Shown piece after piece: positions 25,473 through 33,735 of a stretch of 64,000 bases of DNA. This stretch comes from Bacteroidota bacterium (GTDB lineage Bacteria; Bacteroidota; Bacteroidia; Chitinophagales; Chitinophagaceae). A program made the position numbers and the translations under genes. The notes under the pieces are model-generated. The model saw only the letters and a program-made list of their open reading frames with translations, searched no databases and was not told where the DNA came from. The first letter of the stretch is position 1, and every line of letters starts with the position of its first letter. The DNA lies in assembly GCA_023416995.1 (NCBI GenBank), contig JAEZGI010000039.1, positions 62,001 to 126,000 on the forward strand. The letters run 5' to 3'.

Positions 25473-27692
25473 TCAAATCCGGAGCAATCCCAGCCTGAAC
25501 ATGGTACTTACTGGTTTATTGAACCAGAACATGTCAAAATCATCCCAACCCATTGCCTCATAACTGTCACGCAACTGCTGCATGGTTGTTGAATGATTTT
25601 CAGTTATCGAAAGTTTGGGCAGCATTTCTGCCAGCCAATCGCCCTGTTCTTTCGGAAACTGGAGAGACTGCGTTTGTTTCAAAGTGTGGAACTTAAGCAT
25701 TACCATCTCCCTTTGATTGCCTTTTTTAGACTGCACAAAGTATTCGCGCACGGGTGGTTTACCGAGCCATAACACTTTTGCTGCCGGTTTAAATGTAAGG
25801 TGATCGTCGTCATTCAGGGCGTTCATGATATAATCACCGGCTACAGCGGTTTTTGGAGCTTTAAAATCGAACCATTTATGAACCGGATCTTCCAGCCCGA
25901 TCCCATGCATAAAATTGAACAGTGATTTCTTCAAACCAAAACTGAAAGCCTCGTGGTCGGCCCCGGATGGATCAACGTGCATGATGTCATTGTTTGCGAA
26001 CGAGCCAACCGCATCTGTTTCTTTTTCTACCCCAAACCTGGCAGGTTCAAGTCCCACCGGGCTGTGGGCGGTCATCGTAAACTGGTGCCAGAATGCCGAC
26101 TGAAGAATTCCTGCTTTGAATAATTGCCGCACCATCTCAAGCGAGTCTATTGTTTCCTGGGCGGTTTGGGTGGGAAACCCATACATCAGATAAGCATGGA
26201 CCATGATCCCTGAATCCGTCAGGTTTTTCGTAACCCGGGCCACCTGCGCCACTGTGATACCTTTTTGAATCAATCCAAGCAGTCGGTCCGACGCTACTTC
26301 AAGACCTCCCGAAACTGCGATACAGCCGGATGCTTTTAATAGCAAACACAGATCGCGGGTGAAGCTTTTTTCGAACCGGACATTTGTCCACCAGGTCACC
26401 ACAAGGTTTCTCCGGATGATCTCAATAGCCAATGCGCGCATCAGTGCGGGAGGTGCGGCTTCATCAACAAAATGGAACCCGTTTTCTCCGGTTTGAGCGA
26501 TCATGGTTTCCATCCGGTCGCAAAGCATTTTTGCCGCGATCGGTTCATACAGGCGGATATAATCGAGCGAAATATCACAAAAGGTGCATTTACCCCAATA
26601 ACAGCCGTGCGCCATGGTTAGCTTGTTCCATCGTCCATCGCTCCAGAGCCGGTGCATGGGGTTCACAACTTCTATAGCCGAGATATACCGATCAAGAATG
26701 AAATCGCTGTAATCGGGTGTTCCCAGATCAGCCTGCCGGTAATCGGGATAGGCGGGGTTGTTAATATAAGTAACACTACCGTCTTTAATAACAAAGGTTC
26801 TCTTCAGATCATCGACAGGAAGTTCACCCGAAACATGTTTAACCAGGTTTTCAATCGGCGCTTCTCCGTCGTCGAGTGTTATAAAATCCAGGAATTCGAA
26901 AACCCGCGGATCAGCTAAAGAACGAAGTTCAGTATTGGGAAAACCGCCACCCATTGTGACCTTTATTCCGGGATACTTCGATTTGATATATTGACCACAC
27001 CGGAGGGCCGCATACAGATTACCGGGGAAGGGCACCGACAAACCTACGAGGTCAGGTTTAAATGTACTGAGACGCTCTTCAAGTAATCGTATCAAAACCT
27101 CATCAACAAAGGTGGGCGGTTGTTGAAGTGATTCGTACAAGACATCAAAACTTCCCGCAGATCGTCCGAGTTTCTCAGCATACCTGCTAAACCCGAAATG
27201 ATCATCCAGGCACTCTTTGATCAGATCGCTCAGATCTTCGAGATACATGGTAGCAATATGTTTTGCCTGATCCTGTATTCCCATTGAACCAAAGGCCCAG
27301 GTAAGATCATCCAGCTGTGCAAACCGGGACGCCTCCGGCAAAAAATCACGTTTTGCAATCAGGTGAGCGAGTGTGGGATTGTGTCCCTGCAGAAACCGGA
27401 TAACGGGATCAATGGTTCGCAGATAAACCGCCTCCAGGTTCATGATCCGTTGCGCATTATCAGAAAACTCCTGTCCGGAAGACCTGATACGGTTAAAAAT
27501 TTCTATTAGGCCGCTATGACAAAATATCTCAAGCGTTACTTCTATTCCCAGGTCCGACTGGAAACAAGAGATGTTTTTTGTATTCAAAAACCCCTTCAAA
27601 TAGGCTGTCGCCGGGTAAGGTGTGTTAAGCTGGGTGAATGGTGGAGTAATGAGGTAGACGCGCGCACTCAAATCGGGCTGTTTAATCTGCAA
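25473..27692 (-). CDS. B12-binding-type radical SAM protein
   Basis: A 739-residue protein with a cobalamin-binding-like domain (about residues 190-300, with TFKPDLVGLSVPFPGNL and VTMGGGFPNTELR) and a radical SAM domain (about 355-600). The SAM-cluster cysteines lie in CYWGKCTFC (364, 369, 372), giving C-x4-C-x2-C rather than the canonical C-x3-C-x2-C; the GGLEVASDR segment fits the SAM-binding strand. The DxHxxG cobalamin-ligand motif is not visible in the B12-like domain, so B12 may bind without a lower histidine ligand or not at all. A C-terminal domain of about 140 residues has no assigned role. The frame starts at TTG 27692, 16 bases after the ArsC-like gene. Substrate unknown. Confidence 0.85.
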   Translation of the reverse strand: MQIKQPDLSARVYLITPPFTQLNTPYPATAYLKGFLNTKNISCFQSDLGIEVTLEIFCHSGLIEIFNRIRSSGQEFSDNAQRIMNLEAVYLRTIDPVIRFLQGHNPTLAHLIAKRDFLPEASRFAQLDDLTWAFGSMGIQDQAKHIATMYLEDLSDLIKECLDDHFGFSRYAEKLGRSAGSFDVLYESLQQPPTFVDEVLIRLLEERLSTFKPDLVGLSVPFPGNLYAALRCGQYIKSKYPGIKVTMGGGFPNTELRSLADPRVFEFLDFITLDDGEAPIENLVKHVSGELPVDDLKRTFVIKDGSVTYINNPAYPDYRQADLGTPDYSDFILDRYISAIEVVNPMHRLWSDGRWNKLTMAHGCYWGKCTFCDISLDYIRLYEPIAAKMLCDRMETMIAQTGENGFHFVDEAAPPALMRALAIEIIRRNLVVTWWTNVRFEKSFTRDLCLLLKASGCIAVSGGLEVASDRLLGLIQKGITVAQVARVTKNLTDSGIMVHAYLMYGFPTQTAQETIDSLEMVRQLFKAGILQSAFWHQFTMTAHSPVGLEPARFGVEKETDAVGSFANNDIMHVDPSGADHEAFSFGLKKSLFNFMHGIGLEDPVHKWFDFKAPKTAVAGDYIMNALNDDDHLTFKPAAKVLWLGKPPVREYFVQSKKGNQREMVMLKFHTLKQTQSLQFPKEQGDWLAEMLPKLSITENHSTTMQQLRDSYEAMGWDDFDMFWFNKPVSTMFRLGLLRI

Positions 27693-27708
27693 AACTATCG
27701 ATTAAAGC

Positions 27709-28068
27709 TCAAAGTTTACCTACGGCTTCCTTCAGGCGGGCAACCGTCTTCTTGTCATTACCCACAAAAATATCTTTCCCCAATATCGTCACGGGCCGTT
27801 TCAGAAATGTGTACTCTTCAAGAATCAGGTCACGATAGTCTGCTTCTGTAAGTGTCTTATCCTTCAGACCCCTTTCCTTGTATAACATGGCACGGCGGCT
27901 GAATAAGGCTTCATAGCTACCTGCAAGTTTTTTCATTTCTTCGAGCTGCTTCGCGGTAATCTTTTCAAACTTAATATCCTGCATTTCGATGCCCGATTTG
28001 TTAACCCCTGTTTCGCGGATGATTGCCTGGCAGGTGGTGCAGTTTGCGAGATGGTACATTTTGTTCAT
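27709..28068 (-). CDS. ArsC/Spx-like thioredoxin-fold protein
   Basis: A cytoplasmic protein of 119 residues in the arsenate reductase (ArsC)/Spx/YffB family. The redox motif is CTTC (residues 10-13) after a short strand MYHLAN, and the LKRPVTILGKDIFVGN segment matches the family's RPVxxxxxxxxxG pattern. With two cysteines in the motif it resembles Spx/YffB-type proteins more than the R773 ArsC, which has CGTS. Members act as arsenate reductases, transcription partners or glutathione-linked reductases; no arsenic genes surround it. It lies upstream of the radical SAM gene with a 16-base gap on the same strand, so the two are likely co-transcribed. Confidence 0.85.
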   Translation of the reverse strand: MNKMYHLANCTTCQAIIRETGVNKSGIEMQDIKFEKITAKQLEEMKKLAGSYEALFSRRAMLYKERGLKDKTLTEADYRDLILEEYTFLKRPVTILGKDIFVGNDKKTVARLKEAVGKL

Positions 28069-28142
28069 TAATGCAATTTAATACCGAATCACTGTAATAA
28101 ATTAACTTGCCGGCACACGAATAAAGCACCAACTATCATCAC

Positions 28143-28658
28143 TTGCTTCAAAAACAGGTAAACCAGGACGAATTTGTGGCATTGGTCAATCAGCACCGGC
28201 CAATGCTTTTCAAGGTTTGTAATTTGTATTGCAGACAGGAGTCCGAACGGCAGGACCTGTTCCAGGAGATCGTAATACAGTTGTGGCGTGCATATCCGGG
28301 CTTTCGCGGCGATTCTAAATTCAGCACCTGGATGTACCGCATCGCATTAAATACTGCCATCTCGGATCTCCGGAAAAAGAAAAAACACATCATTACCACC
28401 GAACCCGACGGATTGCCCGACGGGATCGACGACATAGAAAGCTACCAGGAAAAAGAAGACAAACTCAAACTACTATATACTGCTATAAACCAGCTGACCG
28501 AAATCGAGAAGGCAATTGTCATGCTATACCTGGAAGACAAAAGCTATGACGAAATGGAAGATATTCTCGGTATCAATCAGAATAACTTACGCGTGAAAAT
28601 GAACCGGATAAAAGAAAAACTCAGAAAACTCACCAAAGCCGTTGAATATGGATCTTGA
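28143..28658 (+). CDS. ECF-type RNA polymerase sigma factor
   Basis: A 171-residue sigma-70 family factor of the extracytoplasmic function group. Region 2 (about residues 12-80) contains ERQDLFQEIVIQLWRAYPGF and STWMYRIALNTA, the -10 recognition segment; region 4 (about 110-165) has LTEIEKAIVMLYLEDKSYDEM and LGINQNNLRVKMNRIKEKL, the helix-turn-helix for the -35 box. The frame starts at TTG 28143, with no ATG before region 2; this is acceptable in this group. The next gene overlaps the stop by 11 bases and encodes a membrane protein, a classic sigma and anti-sigma layout. It is divergent from the ArsC-like gene. Confidence 0.9.
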   Translation: MLQKQVNQDEFVALVNQHRPMLFKVCNLYCRQESERQDLFQEIVIQLWRAYPGFRGDSKFSTWMYRIALNTAISDLRKKKKHIITTEPDGLPDGIDDIESYQEKEDKLKLLYTAINQLTEIEKAIVMLYLEDKSYDEMEDILGINQNNLRVKMNRIKEKLRKLTKAVEYGS

Positions 28659-29274
28659 TCAGTTAAAAGATATCTGGAAGGAGCTAGATGAGCCAGCTGG
28701 TCAGCATCGCGGACAAGAGGAGATAGCGGCCATGCTCAAAAAACGTTCACAGGGTCCGATCGCCCGGATGAAACGAAACCTGCGGTGGGAACTAATATTG
28801 GTCATTGTTAGTTACTCTGTCATTATCACCCATTATTTCTATTCGTTCGAAGAAGAGCTTCATTCCGTTGCCTGGTTTTTATTAACCATCGCCGCTTTGT
28901 TCCTGCTTTATTACTACTTTAAAAACAAATTACTGAACGAAATGCAGCAGGTTTCGGGCCAGGTTAAGGTGCATCTTGAACGACAGGTTACCGCTCTTGA
29001 AAAATTTGTTCGTATTTACCTGATTGCCGGTTCAGCCCTTGTGCCTATCTGCCTGGCGTTTTTTGGATGGATATTCTATAAAGAAATACAGGATCCCGCT
29101 AATCCAAATGTCTTTTTTGGTGGTGAGACCTGGAAAACGATACTTTCCTGGGCAGGCCTTACCCTAGTATTAACCACGATCGTTTATTTCGCGAATGTAT
29201 GGCTGCTGAAGAAGCTTTACGGCGATAACATTCGCAAACTAAAAGAGATTATCAGGGAGATGAGTGAAGAGTAG
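28648..29274 (+). CDS. Membrane protein, possible anti-sigma factor
   Basis: A 208-residue protein with four hydrophobic segments: residues about 46-66, 73-92, 125-150 and 165-185. The N terminus MDLDQLKDIWKELDEP is a recurrent opening of membrane proteins next to ECF sigma genes in Bacteroidota. ATG 28648 overlaps the sigma gene by 11 bases; a TTG at 28642 lies two codons earlier. The overlap and context suggest it binds and holds the sigma factor at the membrane. However, the usual zinc anti-sigma motif (HxxxCxxC) and a periplasmic sensor region are both absent, so this would be a non-classical regulator. Function is inferred from position only. Confidence 0.65.
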   Translation: MDLDQLKDIWKELDEPAGQHRGQEEIAAMLKKRSQGPIARMKRNLRWELILVIVSYSVIITHYFYSFEEELHSVAWFLLTIAALFLLYYYFKNKLLNEMQQVSGQVKVHLERQVTALEKFVRIYLIAGSALVPICLAFFGWIFYKEIQDPANPNVFFGGETWKTILSWAGLTLVLTTIVYFANVWLLKKLYGDNIRKLKEIIREMSEE

Positions 29275-29332
29275 ATAGTATGATTGCCGGTGTTGTATTT
29301 TTTGTAATTTCAGCACCTAAATATTGATTGCT

Positions 29333-30196
29333 ATGTCAACCAGGAGAGAGTTCCTTAAACAATCGTCCATCCTGTCTGCGGCGTTTTTTATGCCAGATGA
29401 CGTTTTCTTTAAATCTAAAAAGAATATTGGTGTACAACTGTACACGTTGCGAAGTTCAATTAGCAAAGATCCTAAGGGCGTATTAGCAGCAGTAGCCAAA
29501 CTAGGCTACAAACAAGTAGAAACTTTTGGATATGGTAACGGCAAGTGGTTTGGACTTACACCTTCAGAACTGAAGGAAGTTCTTAAACAAAACGGGCTCA
29601 CTTCTCCAAGCGGACATACTTTCGGTGGCGGCACATTTGTGAAAGATGGATGGGAAGATAACTGGAAAAAAGCAGTCGAAGACTCCAAAGCACTCGGACA
29701 GGAGTTTATCGTTGTTCCTTACCTCGAAGATGGATACCGTTCCATCGACAATTACAAAAAGATTGCAGCAGCTTTGAATAAAGCCGGTCAGATTGCAAAA
29801 GACGGCGGAAGCAAACTCGCATATCACAATCACGATTTTGAATTCAAAAACCAGGATGGCCAACGCGGCTTTGATATTCTGTTGAAGGAAACAGATCCTA
29901 AACTTGTGAAGTTTGAACTGGATATTTATTGGGCGGTTAAAGCGGGGTATGATCCGATCCAATTATTTAAAGAGACGCCCGGACGTTATGCCATGTGGCA
30001 CGTAAAGGATATTGATAAAACCGATAAAAAATTCTTTACGGAAGTAGGTAACGGAAGCATTGACTGGAAGCCAATTTTTGCTAATGCCAAAAAAAGCGGC
30101 ATGAAATACTTCTTCGTTGAGCAGGATGTAACTCCCGGCGAACCACTTGACAGTATCAGTCAAAGTATCGACTATCTCAAAAAAAACGTTTTATAA
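29333..30196 (+). CDS. Exported TIM-barrel sugar epimerase/isomerase
   Basis: A 287-residue protein of the xylose isomerase-like TIM-barrel family. The N terminus STRREFLKQSSILSAAFF has a twin-arginine motif RREFLK, so it should be exported folded. Likely metal ligands are in HDFEF (Glu), FELDIYW (Asp), MWHVKD (His) and FFVEQD (Glu). This family covers sugar epimerases, isomerases and hydratases; the exact reaction is not known. ATG 29333 is chosen because the signal starts there; the TTG at 29324 is upstream without support. A Tat-signal Gfo/Idh gene follows 103 bases later, and the pair faces the DUF1080 lipoprotein genes, which points to a keto-sugar route in the periplasm. Confidence 0.85.
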   Translation: MSTRREFLKQSSILSAAFFMPDDVFFKSKKNIGVQLYTLRSSISKDPKGVLAAVAKLGYKQVETFGYGNGKWFGLTPSELKEVLKQNGLTSPSGHTFGGGTFVKDGWEDNWKKAVEDSKALGQEFIVVPYLEDGYRSIDNYKKIAAALNKAGQIAKDGGSKLAYHNHDFEFKNQDGQRGFDILLKETDPKLVKFELDIYWAVKAGYDPIQLFKETPGRYAMWHVKDIDKTDKKFFTEVGNGSIDWKPIFANAKKSGMKYFFVEQDVTPGEPLDSISQSIDYLKKNVL

Positions 30197-30299
30197 CCAA
30201 GAAAATGGATGTGATTATGCTGTTGCGGCAGCCATCATTCCAATACGAATCATTATTCCTGAATCACAGGCAAACCAATGCACTGTAAAATTAAGATCA

Positions 30300-31631
30300 A
30301 TGCCAACCCGTCGTAATTTTCTTCAAAACTCCGCTACCATACTGGCCGGTGGAACACTTTTATCAGCTTTTGATAATAAAGCATTTGCCATCTTTAAATC
30401 CCGAACTTCCCCGGCCGACCAGGTGAATATCGGTGCTATCGGCATAAAAGGTATGGGTTGGTCGAATGTGAAATCTGCACTAAAAATTCCCGGCGTAAAC
30501 ATTGTTGCGTTATGTGATGTAGACAAAAACGTTCTTGACGAAAGATTGGCCGAACTCGGCAAGATGGGTAAAGAGACTTCCAAAGTAAAAACCTATGGTA
30601 ATTACAAGGAACTGTTAGATAATAAGGATGTTGATGCCGTTATTATTGGTACTCCAGATCACTGGCATGCGCTGATGATGATTCATGCAGTACAGGCCGG
30701 AAAAGATGTTTATGTTGAGAAACCTGTAGGTAATTCGATAGAAGAATGTCGCGCTATGGTTGCTGCACAGGAAAAAACCGGGCGCATTGTACAGGCCGGC
30801 CAATGGCAACGAAGCCAGAAACATTTCCGTGATGCAGTAGATTATATCAGAACCGGTAAGTTGGGAAATATCCGCACGGTAAAAGTGTGGTGTTACCAGG
30901 GATGGATGAAACCCGGACCCGTAGTGCCTGATACTGCACCACCTCCGGGTGTGGATTATGCTATGTGGCTTGGACCTGCAAAAACACGACCGTTCAATAA
31001 AGAGCGTTTTCATTTCAATTTCCGTTGGTTCTGGGATTATGCGGGTGGTCTGATGACCGACTGGGGTGTTCACCTGATGGATTATGCCATCTTTGGTATG
31101 GATGCACCTGTTCCAAAAACGGTTTCTGCGCTTGGTGGTCCTTTCGCATACCCGGAGTTATACCAGGAAACACCAGACACAATGGGTGCCTTATATGAGT
31201 TCCCTAAATTCAATCTTATCTGGGATCATGCGATGGGTATCGATAATGGTTTGTTCCGCCGGGACCATGGTATTGCATTCATTGGTAACAATGGTACGCT
31301 TGAACTCGATCGCAGCGGTTGGGAAGTAATGGAAGAGAAAGGCAGTAAAGCGAAAGCGAGTGTTGAGCGGGTAAAACCCTCAGACAATGGTCTTGATGAA
31401 CACTGGAAAAACTTCATCGGAGCGGTTAAAAGCAGGAAACAATCTGATCTCAACTGCCCGATTGCAACAGGATCGCATATAGCAACTATCTGCCAGTTAG
31501 GAAACATTGCATACCGCAGCCAGCAAAAACTTACCTGGGATAAAGAAAAAGGCAAGTTCACCGACGACAAGATCAATAAACAATACTTATACGCCAATTA
31601 TCATAACGGCTACAAACTACCGAAGATCTGA
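30300..31631 (+). CDS. Exported Gfo/Idh/MocA family oxidoreductase
   Basis: A 443-residue NAD(P)-dependent sugar dehydrogenase-type protein. The N terminus PTRRNFLQNSATILAGGTLL is a twin-arginine signal. The Rossmann domain follows (GAIGIKGMGWSNV at about residues 43-55, then VVALCDVD), with the family EKP motif in VEKPVGN (about residue 140). The C-terminal alpha/beta domain carries MTDWGVHLMDYAIFGM. Family members that go through Tat, such as glucose-fructose oxidoreductase, carry a tightly bound cofactor, which would be needed outside the cytoplasm where NAD is not free. The frame reads back to 30147, but the signal sets ATG 30300. It forms a unit with the TIM-barrel gene before it. Confidence 0.9.
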   Translation: MPTRRNFLQNSATILAGGTLLSAFDNKAFAIFKSRTSPADQVNIGAIGIKGMGWSNVKSALKIPGVNIVALCDVDKNVLDERLAELGKMGKETSKVKTYGNYKELLDNKDVDAVIIGTPDHWHALMMIHAVQAGKDVYVEKPVGNSIEECRAMVAAQEKTGRIVQAGQWQRSQKHFRDAVDYIRTGKLGNIRTVKVWCYQGWMKPGPVVPDTAPPPGVDYAMWLGPAKTRPFNKERFHFNFRWFWDYAGGLMTDWGVHLMDYAIFGMDAPVPKTVSALGGPFAYPELYQETPDTMGALYEFPKFNLIWDHAMGIDNGLFRRDHGIAFIGNNGTLELDRSGWEVMEEKGSKAKASVERVKPSDNGLDEHWKNFIGAVKSRKQSDLNCPIATGSHIATICQLGNIAYRSQQKLTWDKEKGKFTDDKINKQYLYANYHNGYKLPKI

Positions 31632-31640
31632 TGATGGCCA

Positions 31641-31674
31641 GGATAAAAACGCTTTTCTTAAAGCGTTTTTATCC
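31641..31674. terminator. Bidirectional terminator overlapping a coding end
   Basis: GGATAAAAACGCTT (31641-31654) and AAGCGTTTTTATCC (31661-31674) form a perfect fourteen-base stem with a six-base loop. The right arm lies inside the last codons of the DUF1080 gene that ends at 31658, encoding RIKTL, and serves as terminator for the converging genes from both sides. Confidence 0.7.
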
Positions 31675-32443
31675 TGATATTTTTATACCATACCTTATCA
31701 CCGTGGTCCTGGAGACCAATACGGCCCTTCCTGAATTTTCCAAAGTCTTTCCATTCAGCAAACTTGCTTCCGGCAACCATTTTGTCCCAATTGGCATCAC
31801 CGATCGTAGTTGATACAACCTTCGTTCCGTTCAGGAAAAACTCAAGCGAACCGTTTTTTGAAATGATCTCAACCTGGTTCCATTCAAGCGCGGGTTTTAC
31901 TGTTTCGGGTGAGGCGGAAATCAGATCGTATAAATCACCTGCGCGGTGTTTTATGATTTTGGCATCTTTATGTCGCTCATTATCCAGCACCTGCATTTCG
32001 AGCCCGGTATGCCAGGTTCTTTCGTAGCCGGGATCTTCTTTAACAAACAACAGGATACCGCTATTGCCTCCGGTATCAACTTTCCAGTCGAGCTTGAGAT
32101 GAAAGTTTTCGTATTCCTCAGCAGTTAATAAATCGCCGCCACCGCTGGTTTGTGTTTTGGAGTCATGCGTTTGAACAGGTTCAAGATGGAGACAACCATC
32201 AACGATTTTCCACGCGCTTCCATCTGTTTTATTATTGAATACATGAAAGCCATCTTTTGATTTTCCATCAAATAACAAAGCAAACCCATCTGCTTGTTCT
32301 GCTGCTGACAGTACATTATCATTCATAGCCTGTGATTGGTTCGTAGAAGAATCGTTATTACTGGTTGTTTCAGGAGTTGTAGTTTCAGGGGAATTGCAAG
32401 CAATTACTGATATTAAAATAAGTGTTAGTAATAGAGTTCTCAT
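31658..32443 (-). CDS. DUF1080 (3-keto-disaccharide hydrolase family) lipoprotein, copy B
   Basis: A 261-residue lipoprotein. From ATG 32443 it begins MRTLLLTLILISVIAC (lipobox VIAC, cysteine at 16); the frame reads back to 32623, but that adds 60 residues without a signal. After a Thr/Ser/Asn-rich linker the PF06439 domain occupies about residues 55-260: GFALLFDGKSKDGFHVFNN, HLKLDWKVDTGGNSGILLF, HRAGDLYDLI, EWNQVEIISKNG and KGRIGLQDHG. The domain is named for 3-keto-disaccharide hydrolases; related Bacteroides proteins act as lyases on 3-keto-glucosides. It should act at the periplasmic face of a membrane. It is a close paralogue of the gene upstream, from which it is separated by a terminator. 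Confidence 0.9.
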   Translation of the reverse strand: MRTLLLTLILISVIACNSPETTTPETTSNNDSSTNQSQAMNDNVLSAAEQADGFALLFDGKSKDGFHVFNNKTDGSAWKIVDGCLHLEPVQTHDSKTQTSGGGDLLTAEEYENFHLKLDWKVDTGGNSGILLFVKEDPGYERTWHTGLEMQVLDNERHKDAKIIKHRAGDLYDLISASPETVKPALEWNQVEIISKNGSLEFFLNGTKVVSTTIGDANWDKMVAGSKFAEWKDFGKFRKGRIGLQDHGDKVWYKNIRIKTL

Positions 32444-32470
32444 TTTGTTTGGTTTGACATACAAGTTAAA

Positions 32471-32518
32471 AGAAAAAGCGCAATCATAGCTGATCCGGGG
32501 GATCGTATGATTGCGCTT
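32471..32518 (-). terminator. Terminator between the two DUF1080 genes
   Basis: AAGCGCAATCATA (32476-32488) and TATGATTGCGCTT (32506-32518) pair perfectly, and an inner GATCC/GGATC pair extends the stem. On the minus strand it is followed by TTTTTCTTTT. It lies between the upstream DUF1080 stop and the downstream DUF1080 start, so it should lower expression of copy B. Confidence 0.75.
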
Positions 32519-32537
32519 AAGAAAGTTATGAACTCTA

Positions 32538-33263
32538 TTACAGTTGCTTGATCTTGATATTTCTAAACCAAACTTTGTTACCGTGATCCTGGAGGTCAAA
32601 CCTGCCTTTACGGAAAGTTCCAAAATCTTTAAGCGTTTTGAATTTGCTGTTTGCGATCATCTGTCTCCAGTTTTCATCCCACATTGTGGTTGAAACCACT
32701 GTAGCACCGTTAACCCGCATATCCAGTTTGCCTTTGTTAACGATAACTTCTATACTGTTCCACTCACCAGCGGGTACAGTTGATTCGGGTTGTGCAGAAA
32801 TCATATCATACAGATCCCCGGAGCGGTGTTTGATGTTTTTGGCATCAGGATGCGATGCATTGTCAATCATCTGCATTTCGGGGCCGGTGTAGTATGCATA
32901 TTTGTATTTGGGATCTTCCTGCGCGAGGAAAATGAGTCCGCTGTTTCCACCGGGTTCAAGTTTCCAGTCAAGTTTCAGGTGAAAGTTTTCGTATTCACCA
33001 TCACTAACGATATCGCCTTTACCACCTTGTGATGTGGGATCAAAGAACAAAGTACCATCTTCAACTTTCCAGGCTGAACCGTCGGATTTGTTATTATAAA
33101 CATGCCAGCCCGCCTTCGTTTTCCCATCAAATAATAATTGCCAACCAGCTGCTTTTTCAGCCCTGGTAAGAGTATTGGCGGCAGCACTGTCTGACCCGGT
33201 TTTCTTAGACGATCCGCACGATGCAAGCACCAGGAGTGCCGCGCCAAAAAATAAATTTCGCAT
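32538..33263 (-). CDS. DUF1080 (3-keto-disaccharide hydrolase family) lipoprotein, copy A
   Basis: A 241-residue lipoprotein starting MRNLFFGAALLVLASC (lipobox LASC, cysteine at 16) at ATG 33263. The PF06439 domain covers about residues 35-240, with GWQLLFDGKTKAGWHVYNN, HLKLDWKLEPGGNSGLIFL, HRSGDLYDMI, EWNSIEVIVNKG and KGRFDLQDHG. It is a tandem paralogue of the next gene downstream and matches it along the whole domain, with different linkers and loops (a longer YKYAYYTGPEMQM loop here), so the two may differ in substrate. The start is six bases after the cytochrome c stop, so the two are one transcript. Expected place of action: periplasm, lipid-anchored. Confidence 0.92.
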   Translation of the reverse strand: MRNLFFGAALLVLASCGSSKKTGSDSAAANTLTRAEKAAGWQLLFDGKTKAGWHVYNNKSDGSAWKVEDGTLFFDPTSQGGKGDIVSDGEYENFHLKLDWKLEPGGNSGLIFLAQEDPKYKYAYYTGPEMQMIDNASHPDAKNIKHRSGDLYDMISAQPESTVPAGEWNSIEVIVNKGKLDMRVNGATVVSTTMWDENWRQMIANSKFKTLKDFGTFRKGRFDLQDHGNKVWFRNIKIKQL

Positions 33264-33269
33264 TTGCTC

Positions 33270-33662
33270 TTATTGTTTGTCTTTTAATGAAAGAATGTAT
33301 TTAGCCATTTCCTTTGCATCGGCTTCGGAAAGCGATGGATGCGGGGTCATAGCAACTGCTCCCCAAACGCCTGAACCACCTTCGATGATTTTTTTTGCGA
33401 GGTAAGAGTAGTTTTCTTCTGTTGCATCATATTTGTTGGCAACATCTTTATAAGATGGTCCTGTTAATTTTTCATTGATCTTATGGCAGGCAAGACAGTC
33501 AGAGCCTGCAATCAATTCTACCCCTTTCTCATACTTTGATTCGTCGCTTGCAGCAGGTGTTGTTGCCGAAGTTGGAGCTGTTTCATCAGCTGTTTTGTCC
33601 TCACCTGAATTACACGCAAATATTACGAGTGCAATTCCAAGTGTTACGAAAATCTTCTTCAT
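33270..33662 (-). CDS. Cytochrome c lipoprotein
   Basis: A 130-residue lipoprotein (MKKIFVTLGIALVIFAC, lipobox IFAC, cysteine at 17) with a class I cytochrome c domain. One haem site CLACH is at residues 56-60, and the axial methionine is probably M105 in AVAMTPHPS. A 25-residue Thr/Ala-rich linker joins the lipid anchor to the domain. It resembles cytochrome c-552 and c-type subunits that take electrons from periplasmic dehydrogenases. It sits directly before the DUF1080 genes and within a few kilobases of the GMC oxidoreductase, so it is a good candidate electron acceptor. ATG 33662. Confidence 0.9.
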   Translation of the reverse strand: MKKIFVTLGIALVIFACNSGEDKTADETAPTSATTPAASDESKYEKGVELIAGSDCLACHKINEKLTGPSYKDVANKYDATEENYSYLAKKIIEGGSGVWGAVAMTPHPSLSEADAKEMAKYILSLKDKQ

Positions 33663-33735
33663 ACTTTTTGTTTTTTAATTGTTTGTTATGCGGGTATCCG
33701 GATGAAATGCCACCATCCAAAATCAAACCACTAAG

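Noticed and set aside
30147..30299. N-terminal extension of the Tat-exported Gfo/Idh gene
   Set aside because: It would put 51 residues ahead of a clear twin-arginine signal and overlaps the end of the preceding gene.
32444..32623. N-terminal extension of DUF1080 copy B
   Set aside because: It spans the terminator hairpin and the end of the upstream paralogue and lacks any signal; the lipoprotein signal starts at 32443.
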